In this document: one piece after another, positions 43,805 through 54,574 of the stretch
Layout: every line of letters starts with the position of its first letter
Position numbering within the stretch: the first letter of the stretch is position 1
Assembly (NCBI GenBank): GCA_025890175.1
Contig: JANPYM010000009.1
Location: 152,790-216,789, forward strand
Origin: Ciborinia camelliae
Lineage: Eukaryota; Ascomycota; Leotiomycetes; Helotiales; Sclerotiniaceae
Length of the DNA: 64,000 nt
Direction of reading: 5' to 3'
Program-made: the position numbers and the translations under genes
Notes under the pieces: model-generated
Databases searched by the model: none
The model's input: the letters and a program-made list of their open reading frames with translations, nothing else
Told to the model about the DNA's origin: nothing

Positions 43805-46570
43805 ATGGCAGAACATGGATCTGGGGATGTCCCTCCACAAAACAACTCTACATCAACCTCCCCCAAGATAAACTCGACACACCATATCACTTCAATTGGA
43901 GGCCGCAGCCCTCCTGATACGCATACTAAACGTCACACGAGAAATCAATCCTCATTAGCATCAACTCTCTCGCCTACTTCAGAAACTTCGTTTCTGTCCA
44001 GAGAAAGTGATGAGATCGATATCAGTCATGTGCCATTGTCTACACACATTGTGACACCTTTGGGCCCCATGGATGCATCAACTAAACATAATCGAAGGTC
44101 CTTATTTCTTCCGGAAACTTCGCATACAGGACCTGCATCCCCGAGTCAGAAATCATTCAAACTCTTTTCCAAACGTGCGAGTTCATACAATCCATCAACT
44201 GCAAAATCAGATGCAGATTCGAGCAAAGACACAACGAAAGGCAAAATCGCGCAAAAGAGGGGTTCCCAAAGAAAATCACTGCTCAAACATTCAAGAGATG
44301 CATCCATACCCGAAGAAGAATTCGATCTGAATCTACTGAGTGCAGCTATGCCAATGGGATACCAAGCAAAAATCATGGACAAGACAGCAAGTGAAGAAAC
44401 CGAATGTGAAGATGCACCGATGGTCTCACCAATGGACATTCCATTCGATCTCTCCATGTTTCACGAGCCGATGAACAACCAGAGTTTAACCCCCGAGATG
44501 CGTGAAGAGATAAATCGACAAGAAGCTGCAGGCATTCTTACCGGAGGTCTTGGAGCTGGATTCACTCCGGATAGTACAATTACCAGTACAGATTTAATGG
44601 CAGACCAATCACAATCAACCACTGCCTCACAATTATCTCGACGCCTTACCATTCGAAATGGTGGATTGAGTAGAGCAGCGACATTAAAAGATGTAGCTCA
44701 AAACGAAGCGAATAGAAGAGGAGAAGTAATCGAAGTAATCGTACAAGATGAGGCGCCTGTAGATATAAGTTCATTTGCCGGACACACGGGAGGATCCAAT
44801 AAAACGAATTTCGATTTCCATAGTATGGACTCCTTACCACAGAGCATAAATAAGAAAGTGGGAACATTCAAAAGTTCCAACGTAGAAGTTTTCTACCCCC
44901 AAGCAAATTGGAAACCCTTTTCTATGCGAGCCCCATACCTTACCGCTCTCATTATTATCTCGGTGGTCCTAGGAGCTGCGGAAGAATACCTCTATCAAAA
45001 ATCCCGCAAGAGTCCACTCTATTCATTCACATCACCCGGCGCGATGAAAACATGGGATTATTTTTGTTTCAAATATCTACCCACGCTCGTCGCCGTTACA
45101 TTTGGGATTTTATGGCAGATTACCGATTTTGAGGTTAAACGATTGGAAGCTTACTATCAGCTTTCGAAAGAAGGGGGTGCGCTGGCCGCGGAATCGATTA
45201 ATGTTGATTATATTACTTTTTTTAATGTTTTGAGACCGTTCCGAGCTCTTCTTTTTAAACATTATGCGGTTGCTGTTTCGTCAGTGGCGACGCTATTGGC
45301 GGTTTCGCTCGTGCCTACGCTTCAATCTGCTTCAGTTATTCTTATACCCAGTCGCGCGGAACGAAAAGCTGATCCGACTGTGTTGAAGGGGATTATTATT
45401 AGTGGTGCTTGGTCCAGGTTATTAAGTTTAACACTCTGGCTTTGTGCTATTTTCGGATGTATTTTACTCTGGCAACTGGAACGGAGACCTTCGGGTCTAG
45501 TAGCTGATGTGAAAGGGGTCGCTGGTATTGCTGCCATGGCAAATAGAAGTCACATCTTAATGGATTTCAAAGATATGGATACCGCGACCCCAGATATGAT
45601 CCATCAAAAACTCAAAGCACACCACTACACCCTTCGAAATTCCTCCCTCGCACCCGAAGACAGCATCATCCTCACCCAAGCCGACAAAGATAAATATGAC
45701 CAACATCAACACCATGACGAAAATCCTCATCCACTCTTCCTCCGTTTGGTAGCAGGAATCCCCTTTGTAGTCGGCATGCTCCTCTTCACAATCCTCATCC
45801 CCATCATCCTCTTCACCCCCGCAAACGCCATAACAGACAAAGCGCCCTGGCTCCTCACCCTCGGCGCAGTCTCCATCAAACTCTGCTGGGGAAGTCTCGA
45901 GACCGCCATCCGCATGATCGAGCCCTTCTACATCCTCTCTCGACGCCACGCATCTCCCAAGGCTCTCACACTAGATTATACCGCCATGGCATTCGGCTGG
46001 CTCCCCATCCGCGCATTCCTCAACGGACATTACCTCGTCGCGATCGTCGGATTAGGATCTGTACTCGCCGAGGTCCTCACAGTATGCGTAACGAGTTTCA
46101 GTACCGTCGCCGGAAACGATTTCATCAACGGTTCCCACCAAAGCAAACCCCACTCGGCCGATCACAGCGACGGTGTTGATTCCGGCGAAGAAACATTCGC
46201 TTCATTCTGGGTCTCTTTCGCACTCGCCCTCATCATCCTCCTCTTTCTCATCTTCGTCTCGATGCTCTCGTACACGCGACGTCGCCATCCCTTTCTCCCC
46301 CGTCAACCATCATCCATCGCTTCCATCCTCGCGTTCATCTATCAGTCGAAAATGCTGTATGATTTTGTCGGGACGGAAAAATTGAATAATCGCGAGATGG
46401 AGGAGAAATTGGTGAGGATTGGGAAGCAGTATGGCTTGGGTTGGTTTAAGGGGAGGGATGGCGAAATGCATTGTGGGGTTGATGAGGAGGAGTTGAGTAG
46501 TTGTTATAAACATGGTCAGAATAAGAAGGCGGCTAGTATGCCTTGGAGTACTAATTGGCAGGATTATTGA
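43805..46570 (+). CDS. DUF3433-family multi-pass membrane protein
   Basis: An intronless 921-residue protein. The first 360 residues are disordered, Ser/Thr-rich and basic. The membrane part starts with the conserved NVEVFYPQANWKPFSMRAPY followed by TM1 (about 373-393). A soluble helix with the family's DFEVKRLEAYYQLSKEGGAL segment follows, with more membrane segments near 540-558, 642-672, 690-710, 745-765 and 795-820. The second half repeats the pattern (ETAIRMIEPFYILSRRHASP), so two DUF3433 units are likely. The family is fungal, and some members are linked to hyphal growth; the function here is unknown. The start is the first ATG, preceded by AT-rich leader. Confidence 0.88.
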   Translation: MAEHGSGDVPPQNNSTSTSPKINSTHHITSIGGRSPPDTHTKRHTRNQSSLASTLSPTSETSFLSRESDEIDISHVPLSTHIVTPLGPMDASTKHNRRSLFLPETSHTGPASPSQKSFKLFSKRASSYNPSTAKSDADSSKDTTKGKIAQKRGSQRKSLLKHSRDASIPEEEFDLNLLSAAMPMGYQAKIMDKTASEETECEDAPMVSPMDIPFDLSMFHEPMNNQSLTPEMREEINRQEAAGILTGGLGAGFTPDSTITSTDLMADQSQSTTASQLSRRLTIRNGGLSRAATLKDVAQNEANRRGEVIEVIVQDEAPVDISSFAGHTGGSNKTNFDFHSMDSLPQSINKKVGTFKSSNVEVFYPQANWKPFSMRAPYLTALIIISVVLGAAEEYLYQKSRKSPLYSFTSPGAMKTWDYFCFKYLPTLVAVTFGILWQITDFEVKRLEAYYQLSKEGGALAAESINVDYITFFNVLRPFRALLFKHYAVAVSSVATLLAVSLVPTLQSASVILIPSRAERKADPTVLKGIIISGAWSRLLSLTLWLCAIFGCILLWQLERRPSGLVADVKGVAGIAAMANRSHILMDFKDMDTATPDMIHQKLKAHHYTLRNSSLAPEDSIILTQADKDKYDQHQHHDENPHPLFLRLVAGIPFVVGMLLFTILIPIILFTPANAITDKAPWLLTLGAVSIKLCWGSLETAIRMIEPFYILSRRHASPKALTLDYTAMAFGWLPIRAFLNGHYLVAIVGLGSVLAEVLTVCVTSFSTVAGNDFINGSHQSKPHSADHSDGVDSGEETFASFWVSFALALIILLFLIFVSMLSYTRRRHPFLPRQPSSIASILAFIYQSKMLYDFVGTEKLNNREMEEKLVRIGKQYGLGWFKGRDGEMHCGVDEEELSSCYKHGQNKKAASMPWSTNWQDY

Positions 46571-46859
46571 TGGGGGGAGGAGGGGTAGGGGATGGAGGAT
46601 GTTGGGGAGGTGCATATAGGGTTGTATGTATGTATATTTCTAGGATGCGTTTTTATGGAAATTGGTTGGGTTGGCTTGGATTGAATAGTCGTGCATACAT
46701 GTGATTTTATGCACAATATGATGTTGATAAATAATGATATACATAATATATATTCCTCTAGGTTTAAAATAATGACATATACACAGATATACAGATACCA
46801 AAATAGGTACAGATCCAATCATCATCGATATACAAGTAAGACATATATGAGCATCTCTT
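46571..46859. other. Convergent 3' region
   Basis: About 290 bp between the 3' ends of the DUF3433 gene (plus) and the acyl-CoA thioesterase gene (minus). AT-rich with TATATA-like runs; presumably holds both polyadenylation sites. Confidence 0.5.
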
Positions 46860-49019
46860 TCATCCCCACCAACCCGCCCCCCGACTCCTCCTCCTCGCAT
46901 CCAAATAAACCATAAACTCGCCATAACTCTCGGGTAAAACCCGCACCTCCCCCTCCACGACAAAACTATAATGAAACCTCCCACACTCCCTCATCACCCC
47001 ATGTTCTACATCTTTCACCCGCGTATCGACTCGGATCTGAACGCGGGTTTTGCCTTCTCTTACCCCTTTTAACTTTAACTTCGAACCACTTTCATCCAAA
47101 CCTCCTTCATCCAAACCCAAGCCCCCCTCATCCACCAGCGGCCGATCACAATAAGCCAACGTGGCATTCATATACAGCACACTGCCCACGGGCACGGGAT
47201 TCTCAAACGTACTCGGATCGAGCGTGAGGAACGTGGGGCGCGCGTGCGAAATCGCCGACGCGCATGTAAATGCCAATTCGAACGTCGCTTTGAGGAGATA
47301 CCCCCCGAAGATCATGAAGTTGTGGAGGTTGCGCATTTCGGGTTGCATGATTTGCGCGGATTGGATCGTTGAGGTGGACATGCGGGTGCAGGTTGGGGGG
47401 AGGAGGGAGGACGTGGTGGGGTCTAGAGGGGTTAGTAGGGAGGGGGTTTGAGGGGTGGGTGGATGGGTGTAGGAATGGAAATGGAAATGGAAATGGAAGA
47501 AGAAAAGAAAACATACCATGATAATCCAAACTCTTCAACCACAAGCGATGCATCAGCCTACTTTCCTCCCCATCCGGCTCCATAACACTCAACCTCCTCC
47601 CCAACTCTCCCTTCTTCCTCTCATAACTCTTCCTCCCCAACTCAAACAAATTCCTCTCCTCTTGATTTTCCGGTTCGACGCCGGCAATCCTTACCGCTTT
47701 TTTCGTTACCGGGTCTAGCGATACCATCGTAAATGCACATTCCATGAAAACATCTTCTTTTTTCCTCGGTCCACTGGAAGTAGGCTCGTGAGATTTCGTG
47801 GCCGTGTTGGCTTTGCAGACTTGGATCGACACTTCCATGCTCGATCTTCCCGTCGCGAAGGTTACTTGGCCCGAGAGTTCCAGATCGCAGATTTCGAGCA
47901 TGGGGCGCGAAATCTTGATTCGGTCGACGGCCGCGGTGACTGTCATGACGCTTTCGCCTGTGTGTTTGTATGATATTACTCCGGCGAGTGCATCGAGATC
48001 CTATGGTATTATGTATTTAGTAAGAATATATATGATATGATATGATATGAAGACTCGTGAATGCAATAGAAGATGAACGAAAGAAAGGAAAGGAGAAACT
48101 AACCATAAAAATAGCACCCATTCGTATATGCCCAGAAGCTGTAATGTAATTATCTAGAAGCCATGGATCGCTTGCTAGGGGAAGGATCTATATGGAAAAC
48201 CATGTGTTGTTAGTATCTGAGTTTTTATTTCTTGTTTCTTGTGGATGGTTGATTGCCATATTTGATAGATATATCGTGACGTGGATGAGATTCTCGATTT
48301 CCATGTCCTTTTCAATTCCCTCCCCTTTTCAATCACATGATATATCTCCTTCTCACTCAATCCTCCTCCTCCTCCTTCTCCTTCTCCCTCACTCTTTCTT
48401 CCTCACTCCTTCTCCCTTCCCCTTTTCCTCCCTCCCACTCAAAAACAAAACTTAAACATAAAACACAAAAATAAAACTCACCACCCTATGAAAACTATCC
48501 CTCATCCTCTTCATTCCCGGTTCATCCCTCTCCCCCCCTAATCTCCTTTTCCTTCTCCTTTTCCTCCACCTCCCCTTTCTCCCCCTCCCTCTCCCTCCTC
48601 AATTTCCCCCTCTCCTCCCTCCACGCCTCAATAAAAGGAACCCTCGTTCTCATCGCCGATAAATCTCCATAACCAGCATCCCCATGAACACCATCCCTAT
48701 GAACACCATCCCCATCCCTCGCATCCATCACATCCGTCGTCCTCTTTTGAATCATGGAGAATTTCCTCACATTTGCATTTGCATTTGCAAAATTTCTTGC
48801 TGGTAGTAACCCTCTTCCAGATAACCCACCAGTACTACATAGCGCGCGATCAATCCTCATCCTCATCCTCGTCCTCGTCCTCCCCAGTCTTTCGAGTCCA
48901 CCTCTTCCCACACCGGCTCCCGCTCCTCTCAATCCTAACCCCATCATGATGTGATTGGGTTTGCCTCTCATCATCATCATCATCATCATCATCGATCTCT
49001 GAATCCCTCCTTCAACCAC
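46860..49019 (-). CDS. Mitochondrial acyl-CoA thioesterase (ACOT9-like, double hotdog), one frameshift
   Basis: Hydrolyses acyl-CoA to free acid and CoA. Four exons on minus: 49019-48482, 48187-48104, 48000-47517 and 47422-46860. Introns are 294, 103 and 94 bp with good donors (GTGAGT, GTTAGT, GTATGT). Exon 1 encodes an Arg/Met-rich presequence, partly from an ATG repeat, and RTRVPFIEAWREER. Exon 1's end, MRDSFHRV, joins ILPLASDPWLLDNYI, then HIRMGAIFM-DLDALAGVISYKH, the first hotdog helix region. The second hotdog starts at RNLHNFMIFGGYLLKATFELAF. Within exon 1 the frame is broken at a run of seven C at 48532-48538: one base fewer gives 1668 bp and 555 residues with no stop. So this is either a sequencing error or an inactivated copy. 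An intron cannot explain it, since the only GT-AG pair spans about 32 bp. Confidence 0.85.
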
Positions 49020-49998
49020 TCCTTCAATCCCTCCCAGGATCCCTCAACCTACTGTAGAATCCCCCAACAAACCGCACTGCACCGCACCAAAGAAAAAGGG
49101 AATAATCAATCTCAACCCCCCAATCAAATCAAATCTCCCACACAAATAATAATATAATATATAACCAACCTTTCTTCCTCTCCTTACTCTCATACCCTCA
49201 ATAAATATTCTATTGATAATGATAATAATATCTATCCCCAACCAGCCCACGACTCCTCGTGTTCGAACTTCGTCCAATTTGATTTCTTTTTTGGAAAAAA
49301 ACGAAAAAAAGCAAAGTTTAATTCGCAGGAAAAAATCAAAGAATGCGGAATAAACTAGGTTTGTTCGTTGGTAATATCTAATATCTAGTATCTAATACCT
49401 AGATACCTACCTTAGATAGAGATAGGTACCGATCTAGGTTATCCCATGCGCTCTTTTGCTTTTACTTAAATATCAATAATATCAATATCAACATTAGTTC
49501 TCTAGGTACCTATCTATCTATCTATCCAGCTATCCATGCATCCCGAAGTCTTTCCAACCAAAACCAATTATCTACCAACTACATATATCAACCAACAACT
49601 AACCAACTACATACATACATATATCAACCAACAATTATATCAACCAATAGTTATATGTATTAATCAAGTTCCAACAACCAACCAACCAACCAACCATTTA
49701 AAAAACCAAACCATCTGAATCTAAAAACCTCAAAAATCGCCAATCAAGCCAATTAAACCAATCAATCTTATACCTGCAGAAAACTGATATACAAGTGGGT
49801 TGAAGAAGATGCTCTGAGTTGTATTAAGCTACGAAGTAATGTTTTTTTATGCTATTCCCAAGCACGCTAAAATGAAGCTAAACCTGCCGTACAGATTCAC
49901 CTGCTTTCTTCTACCTACCTATCTATCTACTAGGTATATATAAAAATGAAATCCCTAAAGTATAGATTAATTCGACTCTCTAATTAGCTTATATTTTA

Positions 49999-50146
49999 TT
50001 CATTTATTCATTTATTCATTTATTCATTTATTCATTTATTCATTTATTCATTTATTCATTTATTCATTTATTCATTTATTCATTTATTCATTTATTCATT
50101 TATTCATTTATTCATTTATTCATTTATTCATTTATTCATTTATTCA
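49999..50146. repeat. (TTCATTTA)n octamer array, about 18 units
   Basis: About 148 bp of perfect TTCATTTA repeats in AT-rich intergenic DNA. Confidence 0.95.
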
Positions 50147-51162
50147 TCTATTAAATAATACCTAGATACTCTTATTTCATTAATTAATTGTTTCTTTCTT
50201 ATTATCAATTACCTCACTACCTCCCTCTCGCTCTCGCTCTCCCTTTCGCTCTCTCTCCCTCTTTCGCTCGCTTACTTGTTGCTTCTTCCCCCCTTCTTGC
50301 GTTTGCGTTTGCGTATTACCTATTACCTATAACCTATTATCTACCATAACCTCCTCCGAGTCCTTCAATCTATCGATTATCAATTACCTTCCTACCTCCC
50401 CCCTCCCTTCTTCAAAATCCCAAAATCCCAAACCCCATAAACCCATTTCTTTTTTTTCTTTCGATAATTTACCATTTACCATTGATTTCTTAGAAATCCC
50501 TCTTCTTTCCCCATCCATCTTTATTCTCCCCTCCACCCTTTATTCATCTTCATTCCATATATTTATCCCCTTCTCCCTCTCTCTTTCTTCCCCTCTTTCT
50601 CTCTCCCCCTCCCCCTCTCCCTCCCCTTCCCTATCCCTATCCCCCTCTCTCTCCCGCCTTCTTTTTTTCCCCATAAACCCATCAACCCATCAACCCATAA
50701 ACCCACAAACCCATAAACCAACCCACTCACCTTCATACCTCCAACCCATACACCAATCAATAAATCAATAAATCTATAAATCTATAAACCTATAAACCAA
50801 TCTATATATATATATATACCCACCTACCTACCATACCCACCTACCTACCATACCTCCATACCTACAAACTCTAATCTCCCCTCTCCTCTCCCCTCCCTTT
50901 CATCCACCATTCCACCATTCCACCATTCCACCATTCCACCATACCTACGAACTCTTATCACCTACCTCATCTACCTCATCTATCTCTCAATCACCCACAC
51001 TGCATAGCACACACACCCACACTGCATAGCACACACATACACACACTTATACACACACATACACACACATATACACATACACACAGTATAGCACACACAA
51101 TATAAAAGCAAATAGACCAGATCAGACAAGACGAGACGAGACGAGACGAAACGGCAATTTCA

Positions 51163-51205
51163 CAACCTACAACCTACAACCTACAACCTACAACCTACAA
51201 CCATC
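51163..51205. repeat. (AACCTAC)n heptamer array, about 6 units
   Basis: Perfect tandem AACCTAC units after a GACGAGAC tract. Confidence 0.9.
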
Positions 51206-51293
51206 ATTACAATTCCCATCTCCTTCCCTTTCTCCCCCTTTCCCCTTTTCACTTACACTCATACTCACCCCCTTCTCGCCTTTTTCTTACCCC

Positions 51294-51403
51294 AACTATC
51301 ACTATCAACATCACTCACACCCCAATCATCAACATCACTCACACCCCAATCATCAACATCACTCACACCCCAATATCAACATCACTCACACCCCAATGAT
51401 CAA
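51294..51403. repeat. 24 bp tandem repeat, about 4 copies
   Basis: Units of the form ATCAACATCACTCACACCCC with ATC/AAT variants follow each other four times, the last copies differing by a few bases. Followed by A-rich DNA and CAAG/CAGC repeats up to the Has1 stop. Confidence 0.85.
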
Positions 51404-51740
51404 AAGAATATCCATACAAAAGAAGAGAAAAAAAATCAATTGAAGCCAGCCAGCAAGCAAGCAGCCAGCCAGCTCCCTCGCAATGAAGAAATTTTTTTCC
51501 CTGCCCGCCCAAAAAAAAAGAGAAACAAGAGAAAAGAATCGAAAAAAAAGGATCGAAAAAAAAAGGATCGAAAAGAAAAAAGGATTTAACAAAAAAGGAT
51601 TTAACAAAAAACACCATCCCAAATGCCTGCCTATACTATAATTGAACCAAGCAAGTAAGCAAGCAAGCAAACCAAGAACAACCCCCCCCTTCCCCCCAAC
51701 CAGCCTCGCTCGCTCCATCCCATCCATCCATCCATCCATC

Positions 51741-53479
51741 CTATAATTTCCTCTGTTTATAAGTGCCCCCCTGTCTCGGCTGACTACCAAACGGTCTCTT
51801 CTTCGTCGCTCCATCGCGATCCTTCATACCCGCCGCGATATTAATATCGACTCTCGGAGGGGCATCGAACCCAAAGCTCCTCGCGACCTTCACGAGATCC
51901 AACTTGGCGACATCGAAGACGGAGCGGAGGGAATGGCTGGCGTAAGCCTGGAGGTAGCTCTTGTAGCCCTCCTTGGCGCTCTTGTTCAGGTAGTAGTTCT
52001 GGGCGATGAGTTTGGCGAGCTGGCTTTGGATGTTGACGATTTTCGCCGCCGGGAATTCGAATTCCACCACCGGGATGCGCGCCGTCTTGAGGTGCGTGAG
52101 GAACCCGACTTCCGAGGGTTGGAGGAAGAGGAGGGAGCGTCCCTTGCCGTCGTTGCCGCGCGCCGTGCGTCCCACCCGGTGGATGTAATCCGTGGGATCA
52201 TCGGGAGGATCGAATTGGATGACCCAGTCGACATCGGGGATCTGTCGAGGTTCGGGGTTAGTGGTGTGGATGGGGAAGGAGAGGAGGGGGGAAAACTTAC
52301 ATCGAGACCTCTAGCTGCAACATCTGTACAGATGAGTGTGCCTTGTTTAGCATTGCAGAATTCGAAAAAGGTATTGGTACGTTTTTGTTGCTTCTGTTTG
52401 CCATGCAAGTCAAGAACTGGCAAATCGATATAGTTAAGAAGTTCGGCGTGATATTTAACACAAGCGCAACTGGAGAAAAAGACAATAATCTTCTTCTTGA
52501 GGTTGCGTTTGAGGAAAGAGAAAAGCAGTAAGAATCGTTTATCGGAATCGCAAACCACGTAACCTTGTTCGAGACCTTCGACGGTGCTGTGCTCCTTCTT
52601 ATTATCCACATTAATGTAAAGAGGCCCGGGTCGAAGAGAGATTCTCGCGAGATCTTCAACCTTGGTAGTTTGTGTTGCGGAGAAGAGCATGGTTTGACGA
52701 TCATCCTTGGGGAGAACCTTGACAATTTGCTTCATCTCATCTTCGAAACCAGCTTCCAAGATCCGATCCGCCTCATCAATAACCAATGCCTTCAAGTTCT
52801 TGAAAACAAACCCTTCCGTGTTTTGTAAATGATCGAGGAGTCGTCCCGGTGTCGCGATCAACAGATTGACTCCCTTGACCAACTTTTCCGCCTCGGCTCT
52901 GCGGTTCGCTCCACCCATCACGATACCATAAGTCTGCGAATGATGAGCCATGAGTTCTCTCGCGACTCCGAAAATCTGCAGAGCCAATTCTCTCGTAGGA
53001 GAAACCACAATAACACCCGTACCATTTCTTGGTTTGAAGCGCAAAGAATGCAACATCTCAATCGCAGGTATTAAGAACGATAAAGTCTTTCCCGAACCAG
53101 TTTTCGCGGCACCGAGAACATCTCTTCCTGCCAACAATGGTGGGATACCTCGTCGTTGAATTTCCGTCATCGTCTCGAATTTCATGTCTTCGATGAGCGC
53201 CTTCATGGTTTTGTCCGAAAGATTGAGCTCCGAGAATTTTTCGACCACGGCATCGCCAACTGAAGGTAGAGACAAATGTTTATGTTCGTCTTCGACCTCC
53301 TTCTCTTCCTCCTCCTCGACCTCTTCGACCTCCTCCTCAGCCTCAGCCTTTTCCTCAACCTCCTCAACCTCCTCTACATCACTCTCATGAGTAATCTTGA
53401 CCTTTTTCTCCACCACCGCAGCAGGCTTCGCAGTCTTCGCATGCGAGCGCTTTCTCTTTTTCAATTCGACCGAACTCAT
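51741..53479 (-). CDS. has1: Has1, DEAD-box RNA helicase for ribosome biogenesis
   Basis: Nucleolar ATP-dependent helicase acting on both 40S and 60S precursor particles. Exons 53479-52301 and 52241-51741, with a 59 bp phase-0 intron (donor GTAAGT), give 559 residues. The N-terminus is Lys-rich then strongly acidic (Glu/Val repeats, residues 33-65). All helicase motifs are intact: Q-motif [12 protein letters not shown], motif [10 protein letters not shown] (124-132), PTRELA, TPGR, DEAD in [21 protein letters not shown] just before the splice, and HRVGRTAR after it. The Has1-specific C-terminal block [19 protein letters not shown] and [11 protein letters not shown] confirms the orthologue. An in-frame ATG 24 codons upstream exists, but the [11 protein letters not shown] start is more likely. 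Confidence 0.96.
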
Positions 53480-54574
53480 TTTGATTCTGGATGATGGAAT
53501 TGTCGATAATGATCCTATGCAACTTTCCATCCCCGACGAAACGATCCTCAATCAAGTATAGGCATTGGAAAATTATTTTTACACGCTAAGATAAGGGTGG
53601 GCAATCAAAAATCAAAAGGCCGTTCTGGCTTATCTATTGGTCCGAGGAGAAAAGACCCACCTGCTGATCTCTCTACCCTTCGACTGATTAATGAAAAAGG
53701 CACGTGATGTACGTTCACAGGTATTCATCAAATGATGCGGGAGTGAGTAATTGATTAGTTTGATTTGGATTTGGATTTTTATTTTGATCTACCGCCCATC
53801 ACCTACTACCTCGACCTACCACAAATGGCCTACTACCTACTACCTACCACCTACAACCGACCATCGGCGACCACTCTTATTGATTGTATTTTGTGTGTGT
53901 GTGTTTGATTTTCTTTTATACATACAGGTTCTATTCCATCCTATCCACCTATCCACCTATCCACCCTATCACCTTCATTTCTCTCCCAACCTATCTTATC
54001 CACCCTACCCAATCCACCCCCTTCCCCTTGGCCTTCCCCTTCTCCTTCCCTTTCCTCTAGTCCCTTCCATAGATACCACCTCAGCTCATCCCACATATCC
54101 CTCTCTCTCTCACCCGAGCACCCCTCTCATCTCCCTGGGGATTCTAAATCCCCAAATCTCCAATCTCCAATATCCACTCAAACCCCCCTTCTCTTCCTCC
54201 CCATCACCATCCCCATCACCATCACCATTCCCATCTCCAACGATGCAAAGAAAACAAACAGACAGAAAACCCGACAGAAAACCGACCGACCAACTCAAGA
54301 AAACGACTGACTCAAAAAAAAAGATTCGAAAAAAGGGAAAAGGAAAAAAGGTCTCCGCGAGTATATCACTCAGTAATAGGAGTAGTAGGTAGGTCACTTA
54401 ATGATCCTAATGCAAAAAGGAAGAGAGAAAAAAGTTACAGATAACACCTTCCAACCCAATAATTCCCTCCCTTCCCTCTTTGCCGAAAACATGTTATGGA
54501 TATGTAAACAAGTTTTTTTCGACCAACCAATATAATTCTCACTCAACGCCTTTTTATGAAAGCAAGCCCCCTCA
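53480..54574. other. Has1 promoter region and 3' flank of the Flc gene
   Basis: CTACTACCTACC repeats near 53799-53852, ATCCACCT repeats near 53941-53965 and C/T-rich DNA up to about 54240. The open frame at 53751-54392 is a translation of these and lacks domains. Confidence 0.5.

Larger units (their letters stand above)
49020..51740. other. Repeat-dense intergenic region, no gene seen
   Basis: 5' flank of the thioesterase gene and 3' flank of Has1. Besides the arrays listed it holds CCAACCAA, CTACCTAT, (CT)n-rich (50220-50290, 50570-50660), CCATTCCA (50903-50942), CACACATA (51001-51090) and GACGAGAC (51130-51150) tracts. Open frames here are translations of repeats. Confidence 0.6.
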
